Shown here piece after piece: positions 26,909 through 35,384 of a DNA stretch of 64,000 bases. A model generated the notes under the pieces. That model searched no databases. It worked only from the letters and a program-made list of their open reading frames with translations, and was not told where the DNA came from. The stretch lies in the NCBI GenBank assembly GCA_963742715.1, contig CAVUMR010000002.1, positions 558,001 to 622,000 on the forward strand. Direction: 5' to 3'. How positions within the stretch are numbered: the stretch's first letter is position 1; every line of letters starts with the position of its first letter. This DNA comes from CAVUMR01 sp963742715 (GTDB taxonomy: Bacteria > Actinomycetota > Actinomycetes > Mycobacteriales > Micromonosporaceae). A program made the translations under genes and the position numbers.

Positions 26909-28594
26909 ATGAGTTCGGCACGCGAGCGGACGGGGCCGCCGATCCCGGAGGGGTTGGCGCAACCGGCCAGGCGACGTGCGCTCTACGCGCGGGTTCTCCG
27001 GCTGCGGAACATCCAGCCCGGCCCGCTGCTGTGCTTCGCGTTCTTCGAGGGATCGATAGCCGTCGCGGTACTGCTGGCCCTGGCCGAGCTGATCGACTGG
27101 TGGACCGTTCCAGTGTTGCCGCTGGTCGTGGCGGTGATGGTGAAGGTCAACGACCTGCTCGCCAACTCGCCACGCAATGCCAACCGGCGCAGTCAGCAGG
27201 CGAACCGCCGTGGCGGGACCGGTTCCGAGCGGGGCCAACCCGAACGGGTGGACCAGCCGATGCGGGCCGAGCATCTCGTACCGCCGACCCGCCCCCGCCG
27301 AACCGAGCACGCCCGTCCGGCCGAGCCGGTACGAGCGCCCGAGCCGGCCGGACCACAGGGCCAGTACGAGCCGCGAGAGCACCAGGCTGGCGTCAACGGG
27401 GTTGGCGCGCACGCCGCGGGTACGTACGGCACGCGAAACTACGAGCCGGGGGTGTACGGCTCACCCGACGTCAACGCCGACGACCAGCCGGAGTACGACC
27501 AGCCCGCGCACGACCAGCAGGCGTATGACCAGGGCTACGAGCCGGCGTATGACCAGCGGGCGTATGACCAGCGGGAGTATGACCAGCGGGAGTATGACCA
27601 GCACAGTTACGAGAGTGCCGCGCCCGAACCTGGCGGATCACCGGACGGTGTGGCCGCCGGCAACCAGTGGGGCGGCGACTACGAGCCGGCCGAGTACGAG
27701 GCCGCGCCGCAGGCGGGATATGCCGAAGCCGGGTACCGGCAGCCGGAGTACGACTACTACGACGACGAGTCCGATGAGGAGCCGGCCGCTGGCGGCTACC
27801 CGGCCGGGTACGACGACCGCGGGCGCGACGTCCCGCGCCGGGATGAGCCAGCCGGCTACGGCGCGCACGCCGACTACGGCACCCAGGGCGCCGGCTACGG
27901 CACACACGCCGACTACGCCACGCACGCCGGCTACGGCGCGCCTGCCGACCATGAGGCGCCCGCCGGCAATGGCGCCCACGGCGACTACGGCGCGTCTGCC
28001 GACCACGGCGCGCACGCCGGCTATGGCGCGCACGCCGGTTACGACCAGCCGGTGTCCGGCTCGGGCCAGGTGTACGGCTCCGGCGGCGACTACTACTCCG
28101 ATCAGGGGAGCCCGGGGCACTACACCGCGGCGGCCGGTGGCACTCCGGACCCCGAGTACTGGTCGGGCGCCGACGTCAACGAGGGCTACCAGGACGAGCC
28201 GGCGCCGGGCCGGTTCGGGCGGCCGTACGTGTACCAGCAGGAGAACGCGCACTATCCGACCGAGGAACCGGCCGAGCACGGTCACGCCTGGACAGCCGAC
28301 GGTACGCCGTCGGGGTACGGCCGGCACGCGGCGCACTCCGATGAGGGCGCGCCTGGCAGCTACTACTTGTCCGGCCCCTCGTACCGGTCGACCGGTGACG
28401 AGTACCAGCCGGGCTATCCGGACGCCGGTCACGGCGACTTCGAGGACGAGCCGGTGATGGACGACGACGACGAACCGACCGGGTACCACGCACGGGCTCA
28501 ACCGGAGCAGGCGCGGGGCCAGCAGCCCAAGGATCCGGCGGCGATGCGCGCGCTGGTACGGGAAGCCGTGGTTCGGCACATGAGGTCTGTCTGA
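26909..28594 (+). CDS. Membrane-anchored low-complexity Tyr/Asp/Gly-rich protein
   Basis: The protein has 561 residues from an ATG with a strong AAGGAGGAG site about 8 nt upstream. After a short arm with ALYARVLRLRNIQPGP there are two hydrophobic helices (about 45-85). The other 470 residues are disordered: first Arg/Pro/Glu-rich, then repeats of YDQREYDQ and YGAHADYG types dense in Tyr, Asp, Gly, Ala and His, then an acidic stretch (VMDDDDEPTGYH). The last 20 residues (MRALVREAVVRHMRS) form a helix. I recognise no family for the tail. The helix pair and position between holA and rpsT recur in related actinomycetes as a hypothetical gene. Tyr/Gly-rich tails can self-associate, but that is untested here. 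Confidence 0.8.
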   Translation: MSSARERTGPPIPEGLAQPARRRALYARVLRLRNIQPGPLLCFAFFEGSIAVAVLLALAELIDWWTVPVLPLVVAVMVKVNDLLANSPRNANRRSQQANRRGGTGSERGQPERVDQPMRAEHLVPPTRPRRTEHARPAEPVRAPEPAGPQGQYEPREHQAGVNGVGAHAAGTYGTRNYEPGVYGSPDVNADDQPEYDQPAHDQQAYDQGYEPAYDQRAYDQREYDQREYDQHSYESAAPEPGGSPDGVAAGNQWGGDYEPAEYEAAPQAGYAEAGYRQPEYDYYDDESDEEPAAGGYPAGYDDRGRDVPRRDEPAGYGAHADYGTQGAGYGTHADYATHAGYGAPADHEAPAGNGAHGDYGASADHGAHAGYGAHAGYDQPVSGSGQVYGSGGDYYSDQGSPGHYTAAAGGTPDPEYWSGADVNEGYQDEPAPGRFGRPYVYQQENAHYPTEEPAEHGHAWTADGTPSGYGRHAAHSDEGAPGSYYLSGPSYRSTGDEYQPGYPDAGHGDFEDEPVMDDDDEPTGYHARAQPEQARGQQPKDPAAMRALVREAVVRHMRSV

Positions 28595-28650
28595 CGCACC
28601 TGCGTCGGACCATGGTGAGGTCGGACCATGGTGAGGCCGGACATGATGAA

Positions 28651-28675
28651 GCCGCCCGGTTGTCAACCGGGCGGC
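28651..28675. terminator. Bidirectional hairpin between convergent genes
   Basis: GCCGCCCGGTT (28651-28661) and AACCGGGCGGC (28665-28675) form a perfect 11-bp stem with a 3-nt loop. It sits between the stop of the low-complexity protein and the stop of rpsT, so it could end transcripts from both sides. A 16-nt direct duplication (TCGGACCATGGTGAGG twice, 28605-28636) lies just before it. Confidence 0.7.
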
Positions 28676-28696
28676 CTCAGGTGCCTTATGAACGCG

Positions 28697-28967
28697 TCAG
28701 GACTGCGAGGTGGCCGCGAATCGCTTGGCGATCGCGGACTTACGGTTCGCTGCCTGGTTCTTGTGGATCACGCCTTTGCTCGCGGCCTTGTCGAGCTGCC
28801 GGCACGCGGCGCGCATCAGCGCGCCCGCGTTGTCGGCGTCGCCGGACTCGATCGCCCCCCCGAACTTGCGGACAGCGGTCTTCAGCGACGACTTCACCGC
28901 CTTGTTGCGCTGACGCCGGCGTCTCGTTCTGCCGGTTGCGCTTGATCTGGGACTTGATGTTCGCCAC
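28697..28967 (-). CDS. rpsT: 30S ribosomal protein S20 (interrupted by a frameshift)
   Basis: The ATG at 28965-28967 opens with MANIKSQIKRNRQNE. The rest of S20 (QRNKAVKSSLKTAVRKFGGAI through AKRFAATSQS) is in another frame ending at TGA 28697-28699. Joining the two needs removal of one base near 28910-28925, giving a run of four residues between NE and RNKAVK as in other S20 proteins. S20 binds 16S rRNA early in 30S assembly. An inserted base from sequencing is the simplest explanation. The antisense placement next to lepA is standard for actinobacteria. Confidence 0.9.
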
Positions 28968-29376
28968 GCGACAGCCTCAGTCTGCTCGGGTTCGATGCTT
29001 GGACCGCATCCTAGGCACACACTTCTAACGCGGCAGGATGCGCGATGCACCAGGGTAACAGCACGCACTCCAGCCGGCCAAAGCGCCCAGCGCCGCTCGG
29101 CGACCCGTGGCCCCGGGACAGTGGCCAGGTGGAGCGGCCGAGCCGGCCGGGCCGAGCCGTCCACGTGGAGCCGCCCAGGTCGAGCCGGCCGGGCCGAGCC
29201 GCCCAGGTCGAGCCGTCCACGTCGAGCGCCCAGGTCGAGCCGGCCAGGCGGAGTGGGAGGCCGAGCCGGGCAGGTCGAGCGGCCAGGTCGAAGGCGACGT
29301 GAGACACGCGCACCGGTACCGGTGCGGCGCGGTGGGACGCCTACCATCTGGCTCGTTGGCTGAGAGGAGCGCCGCC
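28968..29376. other. Intergenic region with degenerate GC-rich repeats
   Basis: No gene is supported in these 409 bases between the divergent rpsT and nitroreductase genes. From about 29125 to 29300 the sequence is a patchwork of short units such as GAGCCGGCCGGGCCGAGCCG and CCCAGGTCGAGCC in varied order, open in several frames on both strands. The rpsT promoter should lie in the rpsT-proximal part. TACCAT at 29342-29347 and GAGAGGAGC near 29362 are a plausible -10 box and Shine-Dalgarno for the nitroreductase. Confidence 0.6.
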
Positions 29377-29772
29377 ATGGCTCCGCGCTATCTGCGCCCG
29401 GACCGCTTCACCCGTACGGTAGTGAATCCGCTGGTCCGGCTGCTCGGCGCGGCCACCACGCTGGCCGTCGCACGGCGCCGAAGCGGTGGGGTCCAGCTGG
29501 TCCCGGTCAATGTCCTCGAACGCGACGGCGAGCGCTACCTGGTGTCCGCCCGGGGCGAAACCGAGTGGGTCCGGAACCTGCGCGCGGGCGGGCGGTGCGA
29601 GCTGCGCCGGCGGGGCAAGGCCAGGTGGTACTCGGTGGTGGAGCTACCGCTGGAGGAGCGGCAGCCGGTCATCGACGCGTACCGGCAGCGGTGGGACAGC
29701 CAGGTGAAGAGGTTCTTCACGGAGCTGCCCGACCCGGCCGATCACCCGGTCTTCCAACTCCGCGCGGAATGA
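29377..29772 (+). CDS. F420H2-dependent nitroreductase-family protein (DUF385/Ddn-like)
   Basis: The 131-residue protein has the split-barrel pattern of deazaflavin-dependent nitroreductases: VNPLVRLL, then RRSGGVQLVPVNVLERDGERYLVSARGETEWVRNLRAGG with the phosphate-binding arginines, ending FFTELPDPADHPVFQL. Such proteins bind coenzyme F420, which actinomycetes make, and reduce varied small molecules. The start is the ATG at 29377 after GAGAGGAGC; the frame is open further upstream only because of GC-rich repeats. The stop lies in a 9-nt duplication (GAATGAGCG, GAATGAGTG). Confidence 0.87.
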   Translation: MAPRYLRPDRFTRTVVNPLVRLLGAATTLAVARRRSGGVQLVPVNVLERDGERYLVSARGETEWVRNLRAGGRCELRRRGKARWYSVVELPLEERQPVIDAYRQRWDSQVKRFFTELPDPADHPVFQLRAE

Positions 29773-29796
29773 GCGGAATGAGTGGCGGGCTGAGCG

Positions 29797-29860
29797 GCCC
29801 AGCGAGGTAGGTGGAACCGGCGCTCGCGCAGAAGCCCAGCCAGGTAGGTGGAACCGGCGC
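29797..29860 (+). repeat. Two 27-nt direct repeats between nitroreductase and lepA
   Basis: Copies at 29797-29823 and 29834-29860 differ at one position and share the core AGGTAGGTGGAACCGGCGC. They lie in the 265-nt gap before lepA, where no gene is supported. Their role is unknown. Confidence 0.8.
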
Positions 29861-30037
29861 CGCGCGGACACCGCCACCTCGGGCTCACCAGGGCCGGCGC
29901 CGCGCGGAAGTCGCCCGGTGGGGGCAGACATTCGAGGCGCACCGGACGGGCATGCGAGCATTGAGCGCAAGCCCGGCCGCCTGCCACGCCAGTGCTGATC
30001 CGGACAACGACCACACGACAGGACAGAACGGACGACC

Positions 30038-31897
30038 GTGCCCGTGACTCTCAGCCCAGGCGCGACCGACCCGCAGCGCATCCGGAACTTCTCGATCATC
30101 GCCCATATCGATCACGGGAAGTCGACGCTCGCCGACCGGATGCTGCAGTACACCGGCGTTGTCGCCGGTCGGGCCATGCGCGCGCAGTACCTCGACCGGA
30201 TGGACATCGAGCGCGAGCGCGGCATCACAATCAAGAGCCAGGCCGTGCGGATGCCCTGGACGGTCCACGAAGGTGATCTGGCCGGCGAGTCGTACGTGCT
30301 GAACATGATCGACACGCCGGGACACGTGGACTTCACCTACGAGGTGTCCCGCAGTCTCGCCGCCTGTGAGGGCGCGGTACTGCTGGTCGACGCCGCGCAG
30401 GGGATCGAGGCACAGACGCTGGCCAACCTGTACCTGGCGCTGGACAACGACCTGCACGTCATCCCGGTACTGAACAAGATCGACCTACCGGCGGCACAGC
30501 CCGAGCGGTACGCCGAAGAACTCGCCCATCTGATCGGCTGCCAGCCGGAGGACTGCCTGCGGGTGTCCGGCAAGACCGGCGAGGGGGTCGGCTTCCTGCT
30601 CGACGAGATCGTCCGGCAGTTCAGCCCGCCGAAGGGCGACCCGAACGCGCCGGCCCGCGCGTTGATCTTCGACTCGGTGTACGACGTGTACCGCGGTGTG
30701 GTCACCTACATCCGGGTGGTCGACGGGCGGATCGAGCCGCGCGACCGGATCCGGATGATGTCCACCGGCGCCACCCACGAACTGCTCGAGATCGGGGTGA
30801 TCTCGCCCGAGCCGATCCGCTCGCCGGCCCTGTCCACCGGCGAGGTGGGGTACCTGATGACCGGCGTGAAGGACGTACGCCAGTCGAAGGTCGGCGACAC
30901 CGTCACGTTCGCCGCACACCCGGCGACCGAGCCGCTCGCCGGCTACTCCGAACCCAAGCCGATGGTGTACTCCGGCCTGTACCCGATCGACGGGTCCGAG
31001 TACCCGAACCTCCGCGACGCGCTGGACCGGCTCAAGCTCAACGACGCGGCGCTCAACTACGAGCCGGAGACGTCCGCGGCGCTCGGGTTCGGCTTCCGCT
31101 GCGGCTACCTGGGCCTGCTGCACCTGGAGATCATCCGGGAGCGGCTGGAGCGGGAGTCCGACCTCGACCTCATCTCGACCGCGCCGAACGTGGTGTACCG
31201 GGTGGTGATGGAGGACGGCTCCGAGCACATCGTGACCAACCCGAGCGAGTTCCCGGACGGCAAGATCGGCGCGGTGTACGAGCCGATGGTGCGGGCGACC
31301 GTGCTCACCCCGAACGACTACGTCGGCGCGGTGATGGAGATCTGCCAGGGCCGGCGCGGCCAGCTGCTGGGCATGGACTACCTGTCCACCGAGCGGGTCG
31401 AGCTGCGGTACACGCTGCCCCTCGCGGAGATCATCTTCGACTTCTTCGACCAGTTGAAGAGCCGGACCAAGGGGTACGCCTCGCTCGACTACGAACCGAG
31501 CGGCGAACAGCAGTCGGACCTGGTCAAGGTCGACATCCTGCTGCACGGCGAGGCGGTGGACGCGTTCAGCGCGATCGTGCACAAGGACAAGGCGTACAGC
31601 TACGGCGTGTCGCTGACCGCCAAGCTCAAGAAGCTGATCCCGCGCCAGCAGTTCGAGGTGCCGATCCAGGCGGCCGTCGGTTCGCGCATCATCGCCCGCG
31701 AGAACATCCGGGCGATCCGCAAGGACGTACTGGCCAAGTGCTACGGCGGTGACATCACCCGTAAGCGCAAGCTGCTCGAGAAGCAGAAGGAGGGCAAACG
31801 GCGGATGAAGATGGTCGGCCGGGTCGAGGTACCCCAGGAGGCCTTCATCGCCGCGCTGTCCTCTGGCGACGAGGGGGACCGCACCGCGAAGCGCTGA
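30038..31897 (+). CDS. lepA: Elongation factor 4 (LepA), back-translocating GTPase
   Basis: The 619-residue protein is full length for LepA. It has G1 AHIDHGKST near residue 21, the switch DTPGHVDF and NKIDLP, then the EF-G-like domains and the LepA-specific C-terminal domain (PRQQFEVPIQAAVGSRIIARENI, CYGGDITRKRKLLEKQKEGKRRMK). It acts on stalled ribosomes and in 30S assembly. A GTG start with weak Shine-Dalgarno is used. It lies between rpsT and hemW as is usual, though here several accessory genes separate it from hemW. Confidence 0.97.
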   Translation: MPVTLSPGATDPQRIRNFSIIAHIDHGKSTLADRMLQYTGVVAGRAMRAQYLDRMDIERERGITIKSQAVRMPWTVHEGDLAGESYVLNMIDTPGHVDFTYEVSRSLAACEGAVLLVDAAQGIEAQTLANLYLALDNDLHVIPVLNKIDLPAAQPERYAEELAHLIGCQPEDCLRVSGKTGEGVGFLLDEIVRQFSPPKGDPNAPARALIFDSVYDVYRGVVTYIRVVDGRIEPRDRIRMMSTGATHELLEIGVISPEPIRSPALSTGEVGYLMTGVKDVRQSKVGDTVTFAAHPATEPLAGYSEPKPMVYSGLYPIDGSEYPNLRDALDRLKLNDAALNYEPETSAALGFGFRCGYLGLLHLEIIRERLERESDLDLISTAPNVVYRVVMEDGSEHIVTNPSEFPDGKIGAVYEPMVRATVLTPNDYVGAVMEICQGRRGQLLGMDYLSTERVELRYTLPLAEIIFDFFDQLKSRTKGYASLDYEPSGEQQSDLVKVDILLHGEAVDAFSAIVHKDKAYSYGVSLTAKLKKLIPRQQFEVPIQAAVGSRIIARENIRAIRKDVLAKCYGGDITRKRKLLEKQKEGKRRMKMVGRVEVPQEAFIAALSSGDEGDRTAKR

Positions 31898-31969
31898 TGC
31901 CGCGGGTTGGTCCGGCGCCGTCTGGGTAGCGCATTGTCGAAGTCCGCCATGGTACGAGGAGGAGAACGC

Positions 31970-32827
31970 ATGCTGCTGCGACCTGTCGGAGACGTTCAGG
32001 TGGGCGCGATCGGGCTCGGTGCGATGCCCATGTCGACCGCCGGACACCTGCCGGACGAGGCGCAGTCGGTGCGTACCGTGCACGCGGCGCTCGACGCCGG
32101 CGTCACGTTGATCGACACCGCGGACGCGTACACGCCCGAGCATCGCGACATGGGGCACAACGAGCGGTTGATCGCGAAGGCGCTGGCCAGCTACTCGGGC
32201 GACACGTCCGGTGTGCTGGTCGCCACCAAGGGCGGGCACGTGCGTACCGAGGGCGGCGGCTGGGCGGTCAACGGCCGCCCGGAGTACCTGCGGCAGGCGT
32301 GCGACCGGTCACTGGCCGCGCTCGGAGTCGAGGCGATCGGCCTCTACCAGCACCATCGTCCCGATCCGCAGGTCCCGTACGAGGAGACCATCGGCGCGAT
32401 CCGGGACCTGTTGGACGCCGGGAAGGTACGCATGGTCGGCATCTCGAACGCCAACCCGGAGCAGATCCGCCTCGCGTACCGGATTCTCGACGGCCGGCTG
32501 GCCAGCGTGCAGAACGAGTTCTCACCGCGGTTCCGGTCCAGCGAGCCGGAGATCGCGGTATGTACCGAGCTTGGCGTCGCGTTCCTGCCGTGGTCCCCGC
32601 TCGGTGGTATCGGGCGCGCCGCCGAGTTGGGCGGAGAGCTCGGTGAGTTCGCCACCATCGCGGCGGACCGGGGCGTGTCGCCGCAGCAGGTGTGTCTCGC
32701 GTGGCAGCTCGCGAAGAGCCCGGTGGTGGTACCGATCCCCGGCGCCAGCCGGCCGGAGTCGATCGTGGACTCGGCCGCCGCCGCGGAGCTGACCCTCACC
32801 GAGGCGGAACTCGCCCGGCTCGGCTGA
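31970..32827 (+). CDS. Aldo/keto reductase
   Basis: The 285-residue protein starts at an ATG preceded by GAGGAGGAG. The TIM-barrel oxidoreductase pattern is clear: IGLGAMPMS near the N-terminus, the catalytic Asp and Tyr in DTADAYTPEH, Lys in ATKGGHV and His in YQHHRPDP, then the NADPH-binding segment PIPGASRPESI. It would reduce an aldehyde or ketone with NADPH; the substrate is unknown. Its stop context GGCTGAGCC is the same string found inside the 17-nt repeat array 30 bases downstream. Confidence 0.92.
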   Translation: MLLRPVGDVQVGAIGLGAMPMSTAGHLPDEAQSVRTVHAALDAGVTLIDTADAYTPEHRDMGHNERLIAKALASYSGDTSGVLVATKGGHVRTEGGGWAVNGRPEYLRQACDRSLAALGVEAIGLYQHHRPDPQVPYEETIGAIRDLLDAGKVRMVGISNANPEQIRLAYRILDGRLASVQNEFSPRFRSSEPEIAVCTELGVAFLPWSPLGGIGRAAELGGELGEFATIAADRGVSPQQVCLAWQLAKSPVVVPIPGASRPESIVDSAAAAELTLTEAELARLG

Positions 32828-32855
32828 GCCGGCACCGGGTCAGGCCGCGCCCCCC

Positions 32856-32991
32856 AAAAGGCTGAGCCCCCGAAAAGGCTGAGCCCCCGAAAAGGCTGAG
32901 CCCCCGAAAAGGCTGAGCCCCCGAAAAGGCTGAGCCCCCGAAAAGGCTGAGCCCCCGAAAAGGCTGAGCCCCCGAAAAGGCTGAGCCGCCC
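32856..32991. repeat. 17-nt tandem repeat, eight copies
   Basis: AAAAGGCTGAGCCCCCG is repeated with exact 17-nt spacing at 32856, 32873, 32890, 32907, 32924, 32941, 32958 and 32975, nearly without variation. It lies between the convergent aldo/keto reductase and lipoprotein genes. The period is not a multiple of three, which fits a non-coding site. There are no spacers, so it is not a CRISPR array. Near identity of the copies suggests recent expansion, and the array should vary in length between strains. Confidence 0.97.
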
Positions 32992-33051
32992 CCAAGAGAG
33001 GGGGGTGCGCCATGAAGGCTGAGCCGGGTCGGGTTGCCGGGCCCGAAAGGG

Positions 33052-33885
33052 TCAGGCGCCGGTGTCGGTTTCGGCGATGACCTGGCGTACCGACGCGCGG
33101 CCGGCCTTCTTCCAGTCGCCCTTGTCCGCCGACCATTGCTGCCCGGCGAACTCGACCCGCCGGACCCCGAGCCGGTCAGCCTGGGCGACCAGCCAGTGCG
33201 TGTACTGCCAGCCGGTCCGCTGGTCGGACACGGCGACCGTGAGCCCGGCCCGGTCCCGCAGTGGAGCACTGGATACGTCGCCCCAGTCCAACCGCAGCGC
33301 GGTGGCAACGCCCTCAGCGGCCGCGTCGCCACTCTTGGCTGGCTTGTCCGGCAACGAGCAGGCCACCGCGCTCGACTCCGAGCCGACGAACGCGCGGGCC
33401 AGGATGTCCGCCTCGTCCGCCCACTTCTGGTACGCCTGCGGGTGCGCGCTCCGCTGTACCGCCTGGGCCGCGTCGGTCACGGACAGGTCCTGCCAGCCGT
33501 CGACCCGCAACAGGTGCTCGTAGAACCGGCCGGCGGCATACCGCGGGTCCTGCAACTGGTCCGGCGTGCCCCAGCCCTGGCTCGGCCGCTGCTGGAACAG
33601 GCCGACCGAGTCGCGGTCGCCCTCGGACAGGTTGCGCAGCTTCGACTCCTGCAGAGCGGTCGCGAGTGCCACCACCACCGCCTGATCCGGCACCTGTTGC
33701 CGGATGCCCACCGCCGCGATGGTCGCCGCGTTCGCCACCTGCTCGGGGTCGATCGGCACCTTGCTCTCCTCGGCGCGTACATCGCACACCGAGCCGAGCG
33801 GGCTGCCCACCCCGCAGGCCACGAGCAGCCCGACCACGGCGACCACGATGGTGGCCGATGCGGCGAGGGACAGGCGGCTGCGCAA
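33052..33885 (-). CDS. Lysozyme-like (transglycosylase-fold) lipoprotein
   Basis: The protein has 277 residues from a TTG start (33883-33885), chosen because AGGAGG lies 6 nt upstream. The ATG between them is in another frame and an in-frame ATG further up lacks a site. The signal ends with a lipobox-like LVAC. The middle domain has the soluble lytic transglycosylase look: ALATALQESKLRNL with a possible catalytic Glu, then SVGLFQQRPSQGWG and YAAGRFYEHLL. The C-terminal 90 residues are an extra domain (WQYTHWLVAQADRLGVRRVEF). It probably acts on or near peptidoglycan outside the cell. Activity is inferred. Confidence 0.8.
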   Translation of the reverse strand: MRSRLSLAASATIVVAVVGLLVACGVGSPLGSVCDVRAEESKVPIDPEQVANAATIAAVGIRQQVPDQAVVVALATALQESKLRNLSEGDRDSVGLFQQRPSQGWGTPDQLQDPRYAAGRFYEHLLRVDGWQDLSVTDAAQAVQRSAHPQAYQKWADEADILARAFVGSESSAVACSLPDKPAKSGDAAAEGVATALRLDWGDVSSAPLRDRAGLTVAVSDQRTGWQYTHWLVAQADRLGVRRVEFAGQQWSADKGDWKKAGRASVRQVIAETDTGA

Positions 33886-34104
33886 CTCATGCCTCCTGGA
33901 GGTTCGGGTTCTGGCGGTTCGGTTCTGGAGGTTCGGTTCTGGAGGTTCGGTTACCGATCGAACTGCCGGAGCGACCGGCATGGTGCGAGCGTAGCGAGCC
34001 GGGGTAGGCGTCGCGGATCGCCGGTACGCGCGCGGCCCGACATACCGCCCGGCGCGTCCGATTCGTTCAATACCCAGCGGCGGCTGTCGGCTTAACGTCG
34101 TCGC

Positions 34105-34500
34105 ATGACACCTGAACTGGCAGTGATCGGGATCGTTGTCGCGGACATGGCCAAGGCGCTGGCGTTCTACCGCCGGTTGGGCCTGGACGTACCGGCGGCC
34201 GCCGACGGCGAGCCGCACGTCGAGTACGAGTTGCCCGGCGGCCTGAAGCTGGCCTGGGACACCGTCGAGACCATCCGTTCCTTCGAGCCGGAGTGGACCG
34301 CGCCGCAGGGTGGCAGCGCGATGAGCCTGGGGTTCCGCTGTGCCGGCCCGGAGCAGGTCGACCAGACGTACCGCCAGCTCGTCCAGGCCGGGTACACCGG
34401 ACACAAGGAGCCCTGGGACGCGTTCTGGGGCATGCGGTACGCGGTGGTACAGGATCCGGACGGAAACGGCGTCGACCTGTTCGCTCCGCTGCCCGGCTGA
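34105..34500 (+). CDS. VOC-superfamily (glyoxalase/bleomycin-resistance-like) protein
   Basis: The 131-residue protein has two beta-alpha-beta-beta-beta modules: VIGIVVADMAKALAFYRRLGL with the first part of the metal site, and MRYAVVQDPDGNGVDLFAPLPG at the end. Members bind divalent metals or antibiotics; function is not assignable. The ATG follows TAACGT (34093-34098) by 6 nt, consistent with a leaderless message. The last 27 bases with the stop belong to the first unit of a 34-nt tandem repeat. Confidence 0.87.
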   Translation: MTPELAVIGIVVADMAKALAFYRRLGLDVPAAADGEPHVEYELPGGLKLAWDTVETIRSFEPEWTAPQGGSAMSLGFRCAGPEQVDQTYRQLVQAGYTGHKEPWDAFWGMRYAVVQDPDGNGVDLFAPLPG

Positions 34501-34574
34501 GCGGTCAGACCTGTTCGCGCCGCTGCCCGGCTGAGCGGTCAGACCTGTCGCGCCGCTGCCCGGCTGAACGGGCC
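34474..34574 (+). repeat. 34-nt tandem repeat duplicating the 3' end of the VOC gene
   Basis: Units begin at 34474, 34508 and 34542; the third is one base shorter. Each contains the last eight codons and stop of the VOC gene (DLFAPLPG-stop) plus a few bases. Only the first copy is coding. Confidence 0.93.
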
Positions 34575-34634
34575 GACCAGATCCGGCCGACCGGACCGAA
34601 GGCCCAGCCCCGAGCAAGGCCAGCCGCGGCGGCA

Positions 34635-35369
34635 TCAACCGATCAGGTTCCGCAGCGTGACGCCGGCCAGTGTCCTCACCTCCCGGGCGAGGTGGGCCTG
34701 GTCGGCGTACCCGGTGGTCGCGGCCACCGTCGCCGCCGGGGTTCCGGCGCGGGCGAGGTCGAGCGCCCGACCGAGCCGCAGCACCCGGGCCAGCGTCTTC
34801 GGGCCGTACCCGAAAGCGGGCAGGCAGCGCCGGTGCAGTTGCCGCTCGCTCAGGTTGACCGCGCTGGCGGTCGCGGCCACCGACCAGCCGGCGCCCAGCC
34901 GGGCCGCGACGGCGGCGACGACCGGGTCGGCCCGACCGGTCGTGCGAAACCGCCCGGCCGCTACCGACTCGAGCAGCCGGGTCGGATCGGTCGCCGCGGC
35001 GAGCTGTTCCGACAGGTCCCTGACCTGCGCGGACGGCCAGAGCGCGGCGAGGGGTACGCGGCGGTTCCGCAGCTCGTGCGCGGGTACGCCCAGGATCTCG
35101 GGGCCGAGGCCGGGGCCGAACCGGAGGGCCGCGAAGCTCGTACCGGCCGGGCTCACTGCCACCTGTGCGGTGGTGTCCGGCCCGGCGACGACCAGCTCCC
35201 CGCCGGTCCACATCACGTCCAGGCAGCCGTCCGGCAGTACCCGGTGGAGTTCGTCGGTGCGGGACACGTCACGGATCCACAGCACCGCTCCGGGCAACAG
35301 TCGCGAGCGCCATTCCCGGTACACAAGGCCGGGGATGCCACCCGGGTACGACAGCCGCAGCCGACCCAA
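34635..35369 (-). CDS. AraC family transcriptional regulator
   Basis: The protein has 244 residues if started at the TTG 35367-35369; the in-frame GTG that begins VYREWRSR about 15 codons later is an equally likely start. Residues up to about 140 form a ligand-binding domain of the DUF6597 type (LPDGCLDVMWTGGELVVAGPDT). The C-terminal AraC domain has two helix-turn-helix segments (VAATASAVNLSERQLHRRCLPAFGYGPKTLARVLRL, then TPAATVAATTGYADQAHLAREVR). It is divergent from the VOC gene, so control of that gene is possible but unproven. Confidence 0.87.
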   Translation of the reverse strand: MGRLRLSYPGGIPGLVYREWRSRLLPGAVLWIRDVSRTDELHRVLPDGCLDVMWTGGELVVAGPDTTAQVAVSPAGTSFAALRFGPGLGPEILGVPAHELRNRRVPLAALWPSAQVRDLSEQLAAATDPTRLLESVAAGRFRTTGRADPVVAAVAARLGAGWSVAATASAVNLSERQLHRRCLPAFGYGPKTLARVLRLGRALDLARAGTPAATVAATTGYADQAHLAREVRTLAGVTLRNLIG

Positions 35370-35384
35370 CGGTCGAGCGCGGGC

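Noticed and set aside
32856..32991. CRISPR array
   Set aside because: Repeats are 17 nt and contiguous without spacers, and no cas genes are present.
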